The notes beneath the pieces are model-generated. The model had not been told where the DNA came from, did not search any database, and worked only from the letters and a program-made list of their open reading frames with translations. The translations under genes and the position numbers were made by a program. A DNA stretch of 64,000 nt from Brasenia schreberi (Eukaryota; Streptophyta; Magnoliopsida; Nymphaeales; Cabombaceae): the NCBI GenBank assembly GCA_036023115.1, contig JAYKKT010000074.1, positions 8,733,501 through 8,797,500 of the forward strand, written 5' to 3'. Of the stretch, positions 36,301 through 43,275 are shown one piece after another (within the stretch, counting starts at the first letter, position 1; every line of letters starts with the position of its first letter).

Positions 36301-39300
36301 TTGGTATCTTACAGAATGTTCTGCATGTTCCAAATATCTCAGTCAACTTATTATCTGTTTTTGCTATGACTCGAGATAAAAAATATAGTATAATATTTGA
36401 TTCTACTGGATGTTACTTTCAGGAGGTGCAGACGGGGAAGATCTTTGGACAGGGTAGAGTGAGAAGAGGCTTATATTTCTGTGAGGATCATAAAGGAGCA
36501 GCACTACAATCGATCGTGTGCACCAAAGAACAGAAAGAGGATGTATCTCGATGGCATCAAAGATTGGGACATTTACCGTTATCTAAGCTCAGAATGTTAC
36601 TACCTAAATTTAAGGATTGTAATAATTTGTTTTTAAGTTGTGAGACTTGCCAAAAGGCCAAGCACCATCGTGTTTCTTTTCCTTTAAGTGAAGACAGATC
36701 TATTGTTCCGTTTGAGATTGTTCATTCAGATATTTGGGGTCCTTGCTCTACTATGTCTGTTCATGGATATAAGTACTTTGTTTCCTTTATTGATGACTGC
36801 ACTAGATTTACAATGATATATCTTATGAAAACCAAAGATGAAGTGAAGAATATTCTACCAATATACTGCCAATTTGTACACACTCAATTTCAACGTGCTA
36901 TAAGAATTTTCCGCAGCGATAATGGGGGTGAGTTTATGTCTCAATCTCTTAATTCTTACTTTCTAGCACAGGGAATCTTACATGAGACTTCATGCGCCTA
37001 TTCTCCACAACATAATGGAGTTGCAGAGAGAAAGAATAGACATATACTAGAAGTGGCAAGGACACTTCTCATTGGATGTAATGGGTTGCACTTGTTTTGT
37101 GCGGGATGTTTCTCTCGAGGTCTCCAAGTTGGATCCTCGCTCTCTCAAATGTATCTTCCTTGGTTATTCTCGAAGTCAAAAAAGGTACCGGTGTTATTTC
37201 TCTCTGATTTACGTCGGTATCTTGTTTCCATAGATGTGACATTCTTTGAAACCATTGCCTTCTCTTACGAGTCTACCCTTCCTCTCCCCGGATAATGATG
37301 AGGACTTTTGGTATATTCTTTTCCTACTACGGTACTTCCTCTTCTCCTTCTTCTTGGTCTCGTCCCTTCCCTCGTCCTCTGTGCTCCACCATTATGTTCG
37401 GCGGAATCGGCAACCTACGTGGTCGGTTCTACTACTCCGAGACTCCGCTACGGATTCATTGCTGTTCCGGTTCCTACTTCCTCTCAGATCCTGCTCCTCT
37501 GATTCGAGTCTTGATCTCCCAATTGCTCTTCGAAAAGGTAAACGTAATTGTACTTATCCCATTTCTTCTTTTGTTTCTTATCTTTGGTTTATCTCGTTCT
37601 AGTCGAGTCTTTTGTTGCTTCTCTTGATTCTCTTACCCTTCCTAATCTTGTTTTTGAGGCCTTGTCTAATGAGGGGTGGCGTCGGGGCTATGTTGGATGA
37701 GATGCATGCCCTTGAACACAATGACACTTGGGAATTAGTTTCTCTACTGCCTTGGTAAATAGGCAATTGGTTGTAAGTGGGTGTATCTTGTATGAAGGTT
37801 AATCTGATGGCTCTGTGGCTCGTTTAAAAGCTCGTCTTGTTGCTAAGGGTTATGCTCGAGTTTATGGCATTGATTATTCGATACATTCTCTCTGTTGCTA
37901 AACTTGCCTCTGTTCGTATCTTTATCTCTCTCTTGCTGCTAGTCATCATTGGCCTTTGCACCAACTTGATGTCAAGAATGCCTTTCTCCATGGCGACTGC
38001 GGGAGGAGGTATATATGGAGCAACCTCCTGGGTTTGTTGCTCGGGGGAGAATGGTAAAGTTTGCGAGACTAAAGAAGTCATTATATGGTCTCAAACAAGC
38101 TCCACGGGCATGGTTTGGGCGCTTTAGTCAAGTTGTTCTTCGGTTTGGGCTACGAGAAAGTACTTTTGATCATTCGGTATTCTTTCGATGCTCTCGGGGT
38201 GGTTGTATTTTCTTGGTGGTTTATGTGGATGATATTATCTGAGCGCACCTATGGTCACTAATGTCAAACTCTTATCGGATGATGGAGATGCTATGCGACC
38301 TTGAACGATATAGAAAGTTAGTTGGCAAGCTTAACTACCTCACATATTACTCGTCCCGATATTGCCTCTCTGTCATTTGTGGTTAGTCAATTCATGTCAT
38401 CTCCCCAGAACCACTCATTGGAAGGTACATGTTCTTCATATATTGAGGTATCTAAAAGGGCTCCGGGTTGTGGTGTTTGTATAGAGATCATGGACATAAT
38501 ATGATAGAGGGGTTCTCCGATGCTTTGATTGAAATTTCAGGTTCTCCCATAGATGTGGAGATCTACTTTAGGTTATTGTGTTCTTGTTGGAGGTAACCTT
38601 GTTTCTTGGAGGAGTAAGAAACAAAAGTGTTGTTGCTTGTTCTAGTGTTGAGTCAGAATATAGGGCCATGGCCCAAGCTACTTGTGAATTGGTGTGGATT
38701 CATCATCTTCTTAGTGAGATTGGAGTTAAGAGTGTAATGCCTATGAAGTTGTGGTGTGACAATCAAGCCGCTATCATATTACCTCTAATCCTGTTTTTCA
38801 TGAACGGACAAAGCATATTGAAGCTGAATTGTCACTTTGTGTGAGAAAAGGTTCAACGGGTCTTGTTGTCTTGGACATGTATGGACAGGAGAACAACTTG
38901 CAGATATCTTTACCACTGCATCCTCTTGTAATCTTCTTTGGTTCCAGTCTTTGTCAAGGAATAAAATGCTTGTTTTGAGTGCATAAAAAAAACAGTTCCC
39001 ACATCATGGACGGGTATGGGTAAAGAAGTTACTCCCGCTAGATTGCCGCCCGAATGTAGTGAAAAATTTTCAGAGAGGGTCTCTGCATTTTGATTATGGA
39101 CGGATACGGAGGGTAAGGAAGCTAGTCCTAGATAATAAGATTCGTATTGGTTCTTGGAATATCAGAACATTATCGGGTAAGCTAATGGAGGTGGTAGATA
39201 CTATGATTCGGAGAAAGATTCATATTCTATGTTTACAAGAGACAAAATGGGTTGGAGAAAAAGCAAAGGAGATAGAGGATACAGGTTTTAAATTATGGTA

Positions 39301-42240
39301 CTCAAGTAAAGAAAAGGCCCGAAACGGAGTTGGTATTATCATAAATAAAGATTTAAAGGAGAGTGTAGTAGACATATAACGATATGGTGACCGAATCATG
39401 ATATTGAAATTAGTGTTAGGAGCAGAGGTTTTGAATATAGTTTGTGCTTACGCACCCCAAGTAGGACTAGAAGATAGTATAAAGACAGTTTTTTGGGAAG
39501 AGTTAGATAAGGTGTTTCAAAAGATTCCACAAAGGGAGATGATTTGTTTAGGAGGAGATTTAAATGGACATGTCGGTAAACAGGCATTAGGATATCGAGG
39601 GATTCATGGAAACTTTGGTTTTCGGGATATAAACGAGGAAGGTAGGGAGATTTTAAATTTTTTTATGTCATTTGATCTCTTTATAGTCAATACAATCTTC
39701 AAAAAACGAGATGAACATTTAATTACTTATAAGAGTGGCTTATCACAAACACAAATTGATTACTTTATTTATAGAAAAAAAGATAGAGCGTGTTGTAAAG
39801 ATTGTAAGGTAATTCCAGGAGAAAGCTTAACCACCCAACATCGATTTTTAGTTATGGATTTACAAATAAAAAAATGGACAAAGAAGAAAAGAGTGCATCG
39901 AGCTATTCGGACTAAATGGTGGAACCTCAAAAGCGAGAAAGAAGATATATTTAAACAGAAAGTCCTTCAAGGAGATGTTTGGAATTATGTTGGCACACCC
40001 TCTGATATGTGGAACAATATGGCTATACATATTAGGAAAGTGGCGAAAGATGTGTTAGGGGTATCTAAGGGAGGTGTTCCGGCACAAAAAGAAGCTTGGT
40101 GGTGGAGTGAAGTAGTACAAAATAAAATCAAGGCAAAGAGGGCATGTTACAAATTACATTATGCTAAGAAAACTAGTGAAACTTTTAGAAGCTTATAAGA
40201 AAGCAAAGAAGGAAGCAAAAAAGGCTGTTAGTGAAGCAAAAGCTAAGATTTGGGAGGACTTATATAAAAAACTCAACTCAAAAGAGGGTGAAAGAGATAT
40301 TTTTAGGATAGCCAGGGCTAAAGATAAGAAAACTAAAGATCTTAATTATGTTAGATGCATAAAAGACGAGGATGAAAAAATTCTAGTGGCAAATGATGAT
40401 ATAAGAAATAGATGGAAAAACTATTTTTATAATCTTTTTAATGAAAATAAAGATGTTTATTAGTTTAGGAGATTTAGCCAAGTCAGAAAAGTATATAAAC
40501 CACAATTTCTACCGACGTATTCAAAAGAATGAAGTCAAAGAGGCTCTTAAACATATGAAGAGTGGTAAATCGGTAGGACCAGATAATATTCCTATAGAAG
40601 TTTGGAAAATACTAGGAGAAATAGGAATCACTTGGCTCACAAGACTATTTAATGAAATATGGAAAAACCAAAAGATGCCTGAGGAATGGAGAGCAAGTAC
40701 ACTTATACCCGTATATAAGAACAAGGGAGACATTCAAAATTGTGCGAATTATCGAGGTATCAAGTTAATGAGTCATACTATGAAATTATGGGAAAGAATT
40801 ATCGAACGGAGGTTAAGACAAGTATAAAGTAGAATAGAGAACCAATTTGGATTTATGCCAGGTAGATCTACTATTGAAGCGATTAACCTTTTGAGATGTC
40901 TTATGGAACATTTTAGAGCAAAAAAGAAAGACCTTCACATGATATTTATTGATCTAGAAAAAGCTTATGATAGGGTACCGAGAGTGGTTCTTTGGAGAAC
41001 TTTGGAAAAAAGAGGTATCCCATTGACATATATTAACTTTATAAGAGACATGTATGATTGTTTAAAAACATGTGTGAGGACTCATGAAGGAACGACAGAC
41101 TTCTTTGAAGTTAATATTGGGTTACATCAAGGATCAACTTTAAGTCCATACTTATTTATAATGGTGATGGATGAGTTAACAAAACATATTCAAGATGAAG
41201 TACCTTGGTGTATGTTATTTGCAGATGACATTGTATTAGTGGAAGAGTCTAAGGAAAAAGTTAATAGAAAATTGGAACTATGGAGAGAAACATTAGAAAG
41301 CAAAGGCCTCCGACTTAGTAGAACAAAGACAGAATATATGGAATGTAAGTTTGATCATTTGGCTACTTCAGAGGACAGAAATTAAAATTGGTACACATTG
41401 CATTCCCCAAAAACAAAGTTTTAAATACCTAGGGTCAATTTTTCAAAGTGATGGAAGAATTGATGGAGATGTTACACATAGAATTAATGTTGGTTGGTTA
41501 AAATGGAGAGGAGCATCAGGTATTCTTTGTGATAAGAAGATACCATTAAAATTAAAAGGTAAATATTATAGAGCAGCAATTAGGCTTGCCATGTTTTATG
41601 GTTCTGAGTGTTGGGCAGTTAATCATCAACATGTACAAAAGATGTCTGTGACAGAAATGAAGATGTTGAGATGGATGAGTGGTCATACAAGAAAAGACCG
41701 TATACATAATGAGGTTATTAGAAACAAATTAGGAGTGACACCAATAGAGGATAAAAATGAGAGAACATCGTCTAAGATGGTTTGGACATATAGAAAGAAG
41801 ATCAAAAGAAGAACCTGTAAGAAGGTTAGAAAAACTAAATTTGGAAAGTATTAAAAGAGGTAGAGGACGACTACAAAAGTGTTGGAAAGAAACAATAAAG
41901 AATGATCTAGCTTATTGGGAGTTAACTGCTAACATGGCGCACGATAGGGATATGTGGAAACAAAGAATCCATGTAGCTGACCCCGTCTAGTATGGGAAAA
42001 GGCTTAGTTGTTGTTTGCTTGGTTAATGCATTTAAAGTCGAATTCCTTCCATGTAAGGGATCATCCTTGCATGGTTGGTCTCAAGCCCACATAAAGAAGG
42101 AGATTGCGTTAGGCTTCCAACAACCGGCATAAAACTTTGTCGGACTTACCATGGATTCTAAAAAAAAATCCATGTTGCCGACCCCATCTACTAAAAGGCT
42201 TAGTTATAGTTAGTTGTAGTTAATGCATTTAAAGTCGATT

Positions 42241-42290
<50 letters not shown>

Positions 42291-43275
42291 TCACACAAGT
42301 ATGAATATATGTAAAGTGAAATGGATGAAAATAACAAATATGAAACTATCACTTCCATCATATTCCTTAATTCCATAGTTGCAATATATGTTAAGAATGT
42401 GACAACCTTGCAGGTAAAAAAGTACCTTTGCTTAACCGAGGAAAGTCACATCTCATGGGCACTAATGGAGGCTGCCATATCATCAGTTGCACGGACTGTT
42501 ATAATCCCGATGCAAGATATCCTTGGACTTGACAGCTCAGCCAGGATGAACACTCCAGCCACGCAGGTAAGAAAGAAGTCTATATGGCAAATTCACTGCT
42601 TTCATTTTGATGTTATTATCAATTCGACAGCGACCATGAAATTGGAACAGATCTACTCAACTAGATATCTTCCTGTTGGTAGTTGGGAAGTGAAAAGTCA
42701 TGTGGACTTTGTAGTTGCTCATGTCCTTCTTTACATGCAGTTTCTGTAAGCATCTTCTGCCAGCAAATAGAGTAGGGGTCTTGTTTTTGTCCAGCCAAAA
42801 CCTAGCCTTTTCCCACATTAGTGGGGCGGCCACATGGATTCTTGTGGCCTTTGAGTTCAATGTCGTTTAGTATTAACATTTAATTCCACAAAAGCATGGT
42901 CATTTCTTGAACCTTTTTACTTGAGTTCCACGTGGCCACCTTTCTATATGTCTGAACCACTTTAAGCCGTCTCTCTCTCATTTTATCTTCGTTTGGTAAT
43001 GCACCATTTCTTTCTCTAATGTCCTGATCTTTTTCGGTATTATGTATTTCCTTAGAATGTTTCTGAGGTATTTTATCTGAATGGTTTGACTGAATGGAGA
43101 GTTGTTTTCAGAATGAACGTGATCAATAAAGAAATGATGGATTGTATCTTTTTCTTTTCTATTGGAACAGTTTGGTAACTGGAGATGGCGGATGGCTCGC
43201 TCAAGGAGTTTCGACAAGTTAGAAACTGAAGCAAGGAAACTCAAAGATATGCTCTCCATGTACAATAGGATGTAA
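8995..43275 (+). CDS. DPE1: 4-alpha-glucanotransferase, chloroplastic (disproportionating enzyme 1), 16 exons
   Basis: This GH77/MalQ enzyme transfers alpha-1,4-glucan segments between malto-oligosaccharides and releases glucose, mainly from maltotriose during starch breakdown in plastids. Exons: 8995-9366, 14592-14654, 15559-15647, 15733-15793, 17561-17639, 18704-18840, 18950-19108, 19190-19266, 30315-30454, 30539-30570, 30643-30717, 32733-32805, 32903-32991, 33215-33259, 42414-42566, 43171-43275. Every junction is GT..AG and phase-consistent, giving 582 residues with no internal stop; the Arabidopsis protein is about 576. The Ser/Thr-rich first 45 or so residues look like a transit peptide. 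Catalytic motifs are present: RIDHFRG (nucleophile Asp379), IIAEDLG (acid/base Glu426) and THDNDT (Asp479). The 34.3-kb span reflects transposons in introns 1 (5.2 kb), 8 (11.0 kb) and 14 (9.2 kb). The coding sequence looks intact. I assembled the exons by family knowledge, not from transcripts. Confidence 0.95.
10878..13439 (-). pseudogene. hAT transposase (BED zinc finger, DUF659), nearly intact
   Basis: This transposase would cut and paste the surrounding element. Order on the minus strand: BED-type finger CLFCEKV with KHHLAG; an SR/G-rich linker; a DUF659 block with [15 protein letters not shown] and [16 protein letters not shown]; then C-terminal hAT segments; and an acidic tail ending [11 protein letters not shown] with stop at 10878. 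A TAG near 12327-12329 interrupts [13 protein letters not shown] where copy 2 has Leu. An A-run near 11826-11834 shifts the frame relative to copy 2. An intron probably lies around 11460-11550. With one nonsense codon and one frameshift the protein is unlikely to be made as is. Confidence 0.85.
13781..13864. repeat. three perfect tandem 28-bp subterminal units of hAT 1
   Basis: Units at 13781-13808, 13809-13836 and 13837-13864 each begin gtatcgcccg. Each contains the near-perfect palindrome cccgtatcg-tg-cgatacggg. Subterminal repeats of this kind are typical transposase-binding sites in hAT elements; binding is inferred. Confidence 0.9.
14592..14654 (+). CDS. DPE1: DPE1 exon 2
   Basis: Encodes residues 125-145, [20 protein letters not shown] plus Q, the conserved substrate-site strand after exon 1. 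Phase 0 at both ends; acceptor gactag. Confidence 0.94.
15069..15503. mobile_element. non-autonomous hAT relative / MITE (435 bp)
   Basis: The left end cattgctg resembles the hAT 1 terminus cagtgctg. The right end, reverse complemented, reads cagtgttgtttgtatcgtat. Subterminal tacgggcc/cgtatc words match the hAT copies. Candidate TSDs are gttataaa (15061-15068) and gttatacc (15504-15511), 6 of 8 matching. No coding capacity. It lies in DPE1 intron 2. Confidence 0.55.
15559..15647 (+). CDS. DPE1: DPE1 exon 3
   Basis: Encodes residues 146-174, starting [12 protein letters not shown]. Ends two bases into codon 175 (AT|G). Confidence 0.93.
15733..15793 (+). CDS. DPE1: DPE1 exon 4
   Basis: Encodes residues 175-195, ending [10 protein letters not shown]. 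The 85-bp intron before it is of usual plant size. Confidence 0.9.
15794..17560. other. DPE1 intron 4, no feature recognised
   Basis: 1767 bp of AT-rich intron with no recognisable transposon end, coding domain or RNA. Confidence 0.6.
17561..17639 (+). CDS. DPE1: DPE1 exon 5
   Basis: Encodes residues 196-221, [20 protein letters not shown] onward. Ends one base into codon 222. Confidence 0.92.
18704..18840 (+). CDS. DPE1: DPE1 exon 6
   Basis: Encodes residues 222-267 with [15 protein letters not shown] and YEWPE, conserved in plant DPE1. Confidence 0.94.
18950..19108 (+). CDS. DPE1: DPE1 exon 7
   Basis: Encodes residues 268-320, including [17 protein letters not shown], a hallmark GH77 strand. 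Confidence 0.95.
19190..19266 (+). CDS. DPE1: DPE1 exon 8
   Basis: Encodes residues 321-345, including SGVPPD and GQLWG. Ends two bases into Ser346. The next intron is 11,048 bp and holds the nested transposons. Confidence 0.95.
20081..20590 (-). pseudogene. RTE reverse transcriptase fragment (copy 2)
   Basis: About 169 residues of LINE reverse transcriptase: [34 protein letters not shown] and [10 protein letters not shown], with the catalytic FADD box intact. In RTE elements this domain primes on nicked target DNA. The frame is open but isolated from the rest of the ORF by stops and by the hAT insertion. Confidence 0.88.
22761..23144 (+). repeat. 5' LTR of copia 1 (384 bp)
   Basis: Begins tgttaaag and ends tacttcattaca-like sequence directly before the primer-binding site at 23145. 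It carries about 50 bp more GC-rich ggcc-repeat sequence than the 3' LTR. Confidence 0.93.
23145..23157 (+). promoter_or_regulatory. copia 1 primer-binding site
   Basis: tggtatcagagcc is complementary to the 3' end of initiator methionine tRNA, the usual primer for plant copia reverse transcription. It abuts LTR1. Confidence 0.9.
23291..24643 (+). pseudogene. copia 1 gag/protease region
   Basis: A gag-like start ([20 protein letters not shown]) is followed after stops by a nucleocapsid knuckle [14 protein letters not shown] (near 24000) and a protease motif [11 protein letters not shown]. The usual Asp-Ser-Gly is Asp-Ser-Ser here. The frame breaks around 23555-23690 and again near 24640, before the integrase. 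Confidence 0.85.
24617..25308 (+). pseudogene. copia 1 integrase region
   Basis: Contains [11 protein letters not shown], a [18 protein letters not shown] core, then (after a one-base shift near 24945) [16 protein letters not shown]. This is the DDE integrase that inserts the cDNA. Two overlapping open frames show the frameshift; a stop follows at about 25306. Confidence 0.87.
25426..27093 (+). pseudogene. copia 1 reverse transcriptase and RNase H
   Basis: The RT shows [45 protein letters not shown] and [11 protein letters not shown]. RNase H shows [23 protein letters not shown] and SDVFTKSLL. Frame breaks near 26345 and 26630 and a short deletion before RNase H make it non-functional. Confidence 0.9.
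27142..27475 (+). repeat. 3' LTR of copia 1 (334 bp)
   Basis: Begins tgttaaagaactgggccaga and ends cttcattaca before TSD gttga. Closely similar to the 5' LTR apart from a U3 deletion. Confidence 0.93.
29189..29860 (-). pseudogene. RTE AP-type endonuclease fragment (copy 2)
   Basis: About 223 residues of the N-terminal apurinic-like endonuclease: [47 protein letters not shown] (one Gly shorter than the GGDLN of copy 1) and [12 protein letters not shown]. In RTE LINEs this domain nicks the target site. It is truncated and joined to downstream linker sequence by a deletion. Confidence 0.86.
30315..30454 (+). CDS. DPE1: DPE1 exon 9 (nucleophile)
   Basis: Encodes residues 346-392. The motif [15 protein letters not shown] contains the GH77 catalytic nucleophile, Asp379 here. 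Confidence 0.95.
30539..30570 (+). CDS. DPE1: DPE1 exon 10
   Basis: A 32-nt exon encoding residues 393-403, [11 protein letters not shown]. Both flanking introns are under 100 bp. Confidence 0.92.
30643..30717 (+). CDS. DPE1: DPE1 exon 11 (acid/base)
   Basis: Encodes residues 404-428, ending IIAEDL. Glu426 is the expected general acid/base. Confidence 0.94.
30718..32732. other. DPE1 intron 11
   Basis: A 2015-bp intron. Apart from the 50-bp RTE tail at its 3' end, nothing is recognised. Short open frames around 31834-32302 lack domains. Confidence 0.6.
32663..32740 (+). promoter_or_regulatory. duplicated 3' splice site of DPE1 exon 12
   Basis: The TSD aaacagggagtaat spans the intron/exon border, so two identical acceptors exist, with AG at 32667-32668 and at 32731-32732. 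The downstream one gives GGA GTA ATC ACA (GVIT). Using the upstream one would give GGA GTA ATT TAG, a stop at the fourth codon. Confidence 0.88.
32677..32726 (+). mobile_element. 50-bp RTE tail insertion at the exon 12 splice acceptor
   Basis: ttagccgaccccgtctagta continues through gggaaaaggcttag to (TTG)n, the extreme 3' end of the RTE family. It is flanked by the 14-bp direct repeat aaacagggagtaat (32663-32676, 32727-32740), so it is a genuine, extremely 5'-truncated retroposition. Confidence 0.93.
32733..32805 (+). CDS. DPE1: DPE1 exon 12
   Basis: Encodes residues 429-452, [20 protein letters not shown] onward. Its acceptor is the downstream one of two identical copies made by an RTE insertion (see 32663-32740). 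Confidence 0.93.
32903..32991 (+). CDS. DPE1: DPE1 exon 13
   Basis: Encodes residues 453-482, with NPHLPHNHE and the catalytic THDNDT (Asp479). Confidence 0.95.
33215..33259 (+). CDS. DPE1: DPE1 exon 14
   Basis: A 45-nt exon encoding residues 483-497, [15 protein letters not shown]. The next intron is 9154 bp and transposon-filled. Confidence 0.92.
33500..33640. repeat. dispersed repeat shared with 46246-46380
   Basis: gttgcccaacttggtgagt, gacaaaacttgtttgttgtc and cttgcaagtc..ct..gataact recur in the same order downstream of DPE1. Family unknown; probably a worn transposon piece. Confidence 0.7.
33792..33926. repeat. local tandem duplication next to RTE copy 1
   Basis: gaactgtaaaatgtataacc through ttaatttccttggttaa..atgcatttaaa occurs twice, starting near 33792 and 33870. 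The first copy continues into gtcgaattctgcctatgtaaggga, resembling the start of the SINE-like element at 42045. Confidence 0.75.
34181..34528 (+). repeat. 5' LTR of copia 2 (348 bp)
   Basis: Starts after TSD gttcc with tattgtg, and ends aatcaaca directly before the primer-binding site. The unusual start (tattg, not tg) makes the exact 5' edge slightly uncertain. Confidence 0.8.
35048..35912 (+). pseudogene. copia 2 gag
   Basis: Gag capsid region starting [14 protein letters not shown], with [19 protein letters not shown] and [11 protein letters not shown] (UBN2-like), then a Gly/Arg stretch and the knuckle [14 protein letters not shown] near 35850. Gag packages element RNA. A frame break near 35545 and a stop at about 35910 separate it from the pol region. 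Confidence 0.88.
36006..37295 (+). pseudogene. copia 2 protease-integrase
   Basis: Protease motif [12 protein letters not shown] is intact. Then come a GAG-pre-integrase [13 protein letters not shown] with [10 protein letters not shown], and the integrase core [29 protein letters not shown] and [14 protein letters not shown]. After about 37075 the frame jumps into later sequence ([11 protein letters not shown]), so a piece between integrase and RT is missing. Confidence 0.9.
37690..38910 (+). pseudogene. copia 2 reverse transcriptase/RNase H remnant
   Basis: Fragments in shifting frames: ARLVAKGYA near 37830, [19 protein letters not shown] (38060-38120), VVYVDDII (near 38235) and RNase [21 protein letters not shown] (38640-38710). 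Many frameshifts; clearly dead. Confidence 0.85.
38916..38994 (+). repeat. truncated 3' LTR of copia 2
   Basis: Only the last 79 bp of the LTR remain (from ctgcatcctcttgtaatctt). The purine tract and the first part of the LTR were lost in a deletion that begins just after the RNase H end (gcagatatctttacc). Confidence 0.88.
39059..41990 (+). pseudogene. RTE endonuclease/reverse transcriptase ORF (copy 1)
   Basis: This is the best-preserved RTE coding region. The AP endonuclease spans about 39150-39870 ([44 protein letters not shown]). A linker runs from 39870 to 40440. The RT spans 40441-41390 ([11 protein letters not shown] region, [31 protein letters not shown]). The C-terminal part has [18 protein letters not shown] and [12 protein letters not shown] and ends HVADPV at the stop (41990). 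Known breaks: TAA at about 39377, and frameshifts near 40165, 40460, 41380 and 41755. In life the protein performs target-primed reverse transcription. Confidence 0.88.
42045..42218 (+). mobile_element. SINE-like RTE head-to-tail element (about 175 bp)
   Basis: The first part (ccatgtaagggatcatcctt, caaccggcataaaactt, ttaccatggatt) matches the first part of the RTE 5' leader. After a short A-run it passes directly to the RTE tail (aatccatgttgccgacccca, then aaaaggcttag). Flanks share gttaatgcatttaaagtcga at 42022 and 42219, a roughly 20-22 bp TSD. It has no coding capacity and would depend on RTE enzymes. Confidence 0.8.
42243..42286. repeat. (TA)n microsatellite
   Basis: About 44 bp of uninterrupted TA repeat just 3' of the SINE-like element in DPE1 intron 14. 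Confidence 0.93.
42414..42566 (+). CDS. DPE1: DPE1 exon 15
   Basis: Encodes residues 498-548, with [17 protein letters not shown] and ARMNTPAT, the conserved C-terminal GH77 block. Confidence 0.95.
42785..42845 (-). mobile_element. diverged RTE-like tail in DPE1 intron 15
   Basis: The reverse complement reads aagaatccatgtggccgccc followed by gtgggaaaaggcta, similar to the RTE 3' block. Short and diverged; no TSD is evident. Confidence 0.5.
43171..43275 (+). CDS. DPE1: DPE1 exon 16 (terminal)
   Basis: Encodes residues 549-582, [20 protein letters not shown] onward, then a TAA stop. It matches the family C-terminus in length and position. Confidence 0.94.
   Translation, partial: FGNWRWRMARSRSFDKLETEARKLKDMLSMYNRM

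Larger units (their letters stand above)
34181..38994 (+). mobile_element. Ty1/copia retrotransposon 2 (4.8 kb) with 5-bp TSD
   Basis: Inserted in the 5' leader of RTE copy 1. The TSD gttcc is at 34176-34180 and 38995-38999, and the RTE continues on both sides. The 5' LTR is 34181-34528, followed by primer-binding site tggtatcagagc (34529-34540). The 3' LTR is cut down to its last part. The interior runs gag, protease, integrase, RT, RNase H with an internal deletion after integrase. Confidence 0.9.
33927..42017 (+). mobile_element. RTE LINE copy 1, near full-length, interrupted by copia 2
   Basis: The head ccgcccatgtaagggatcac and the tail gtatgggaaaaggcttag plus (TTG)n are both present. 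Flanks cttggttaaatgcatttaaa (33907-33926) and cttggttaatgcatttaaa (42018-42036) look like a 19-20 bp TSD. Without copia 2 it is about 3.3 kb, a normal RTE length. It encodes endonuclease and reverse transcriptase in broken frames. It lies in DPE1 intron 14, same strand as the gene. Confidence 0.88.
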
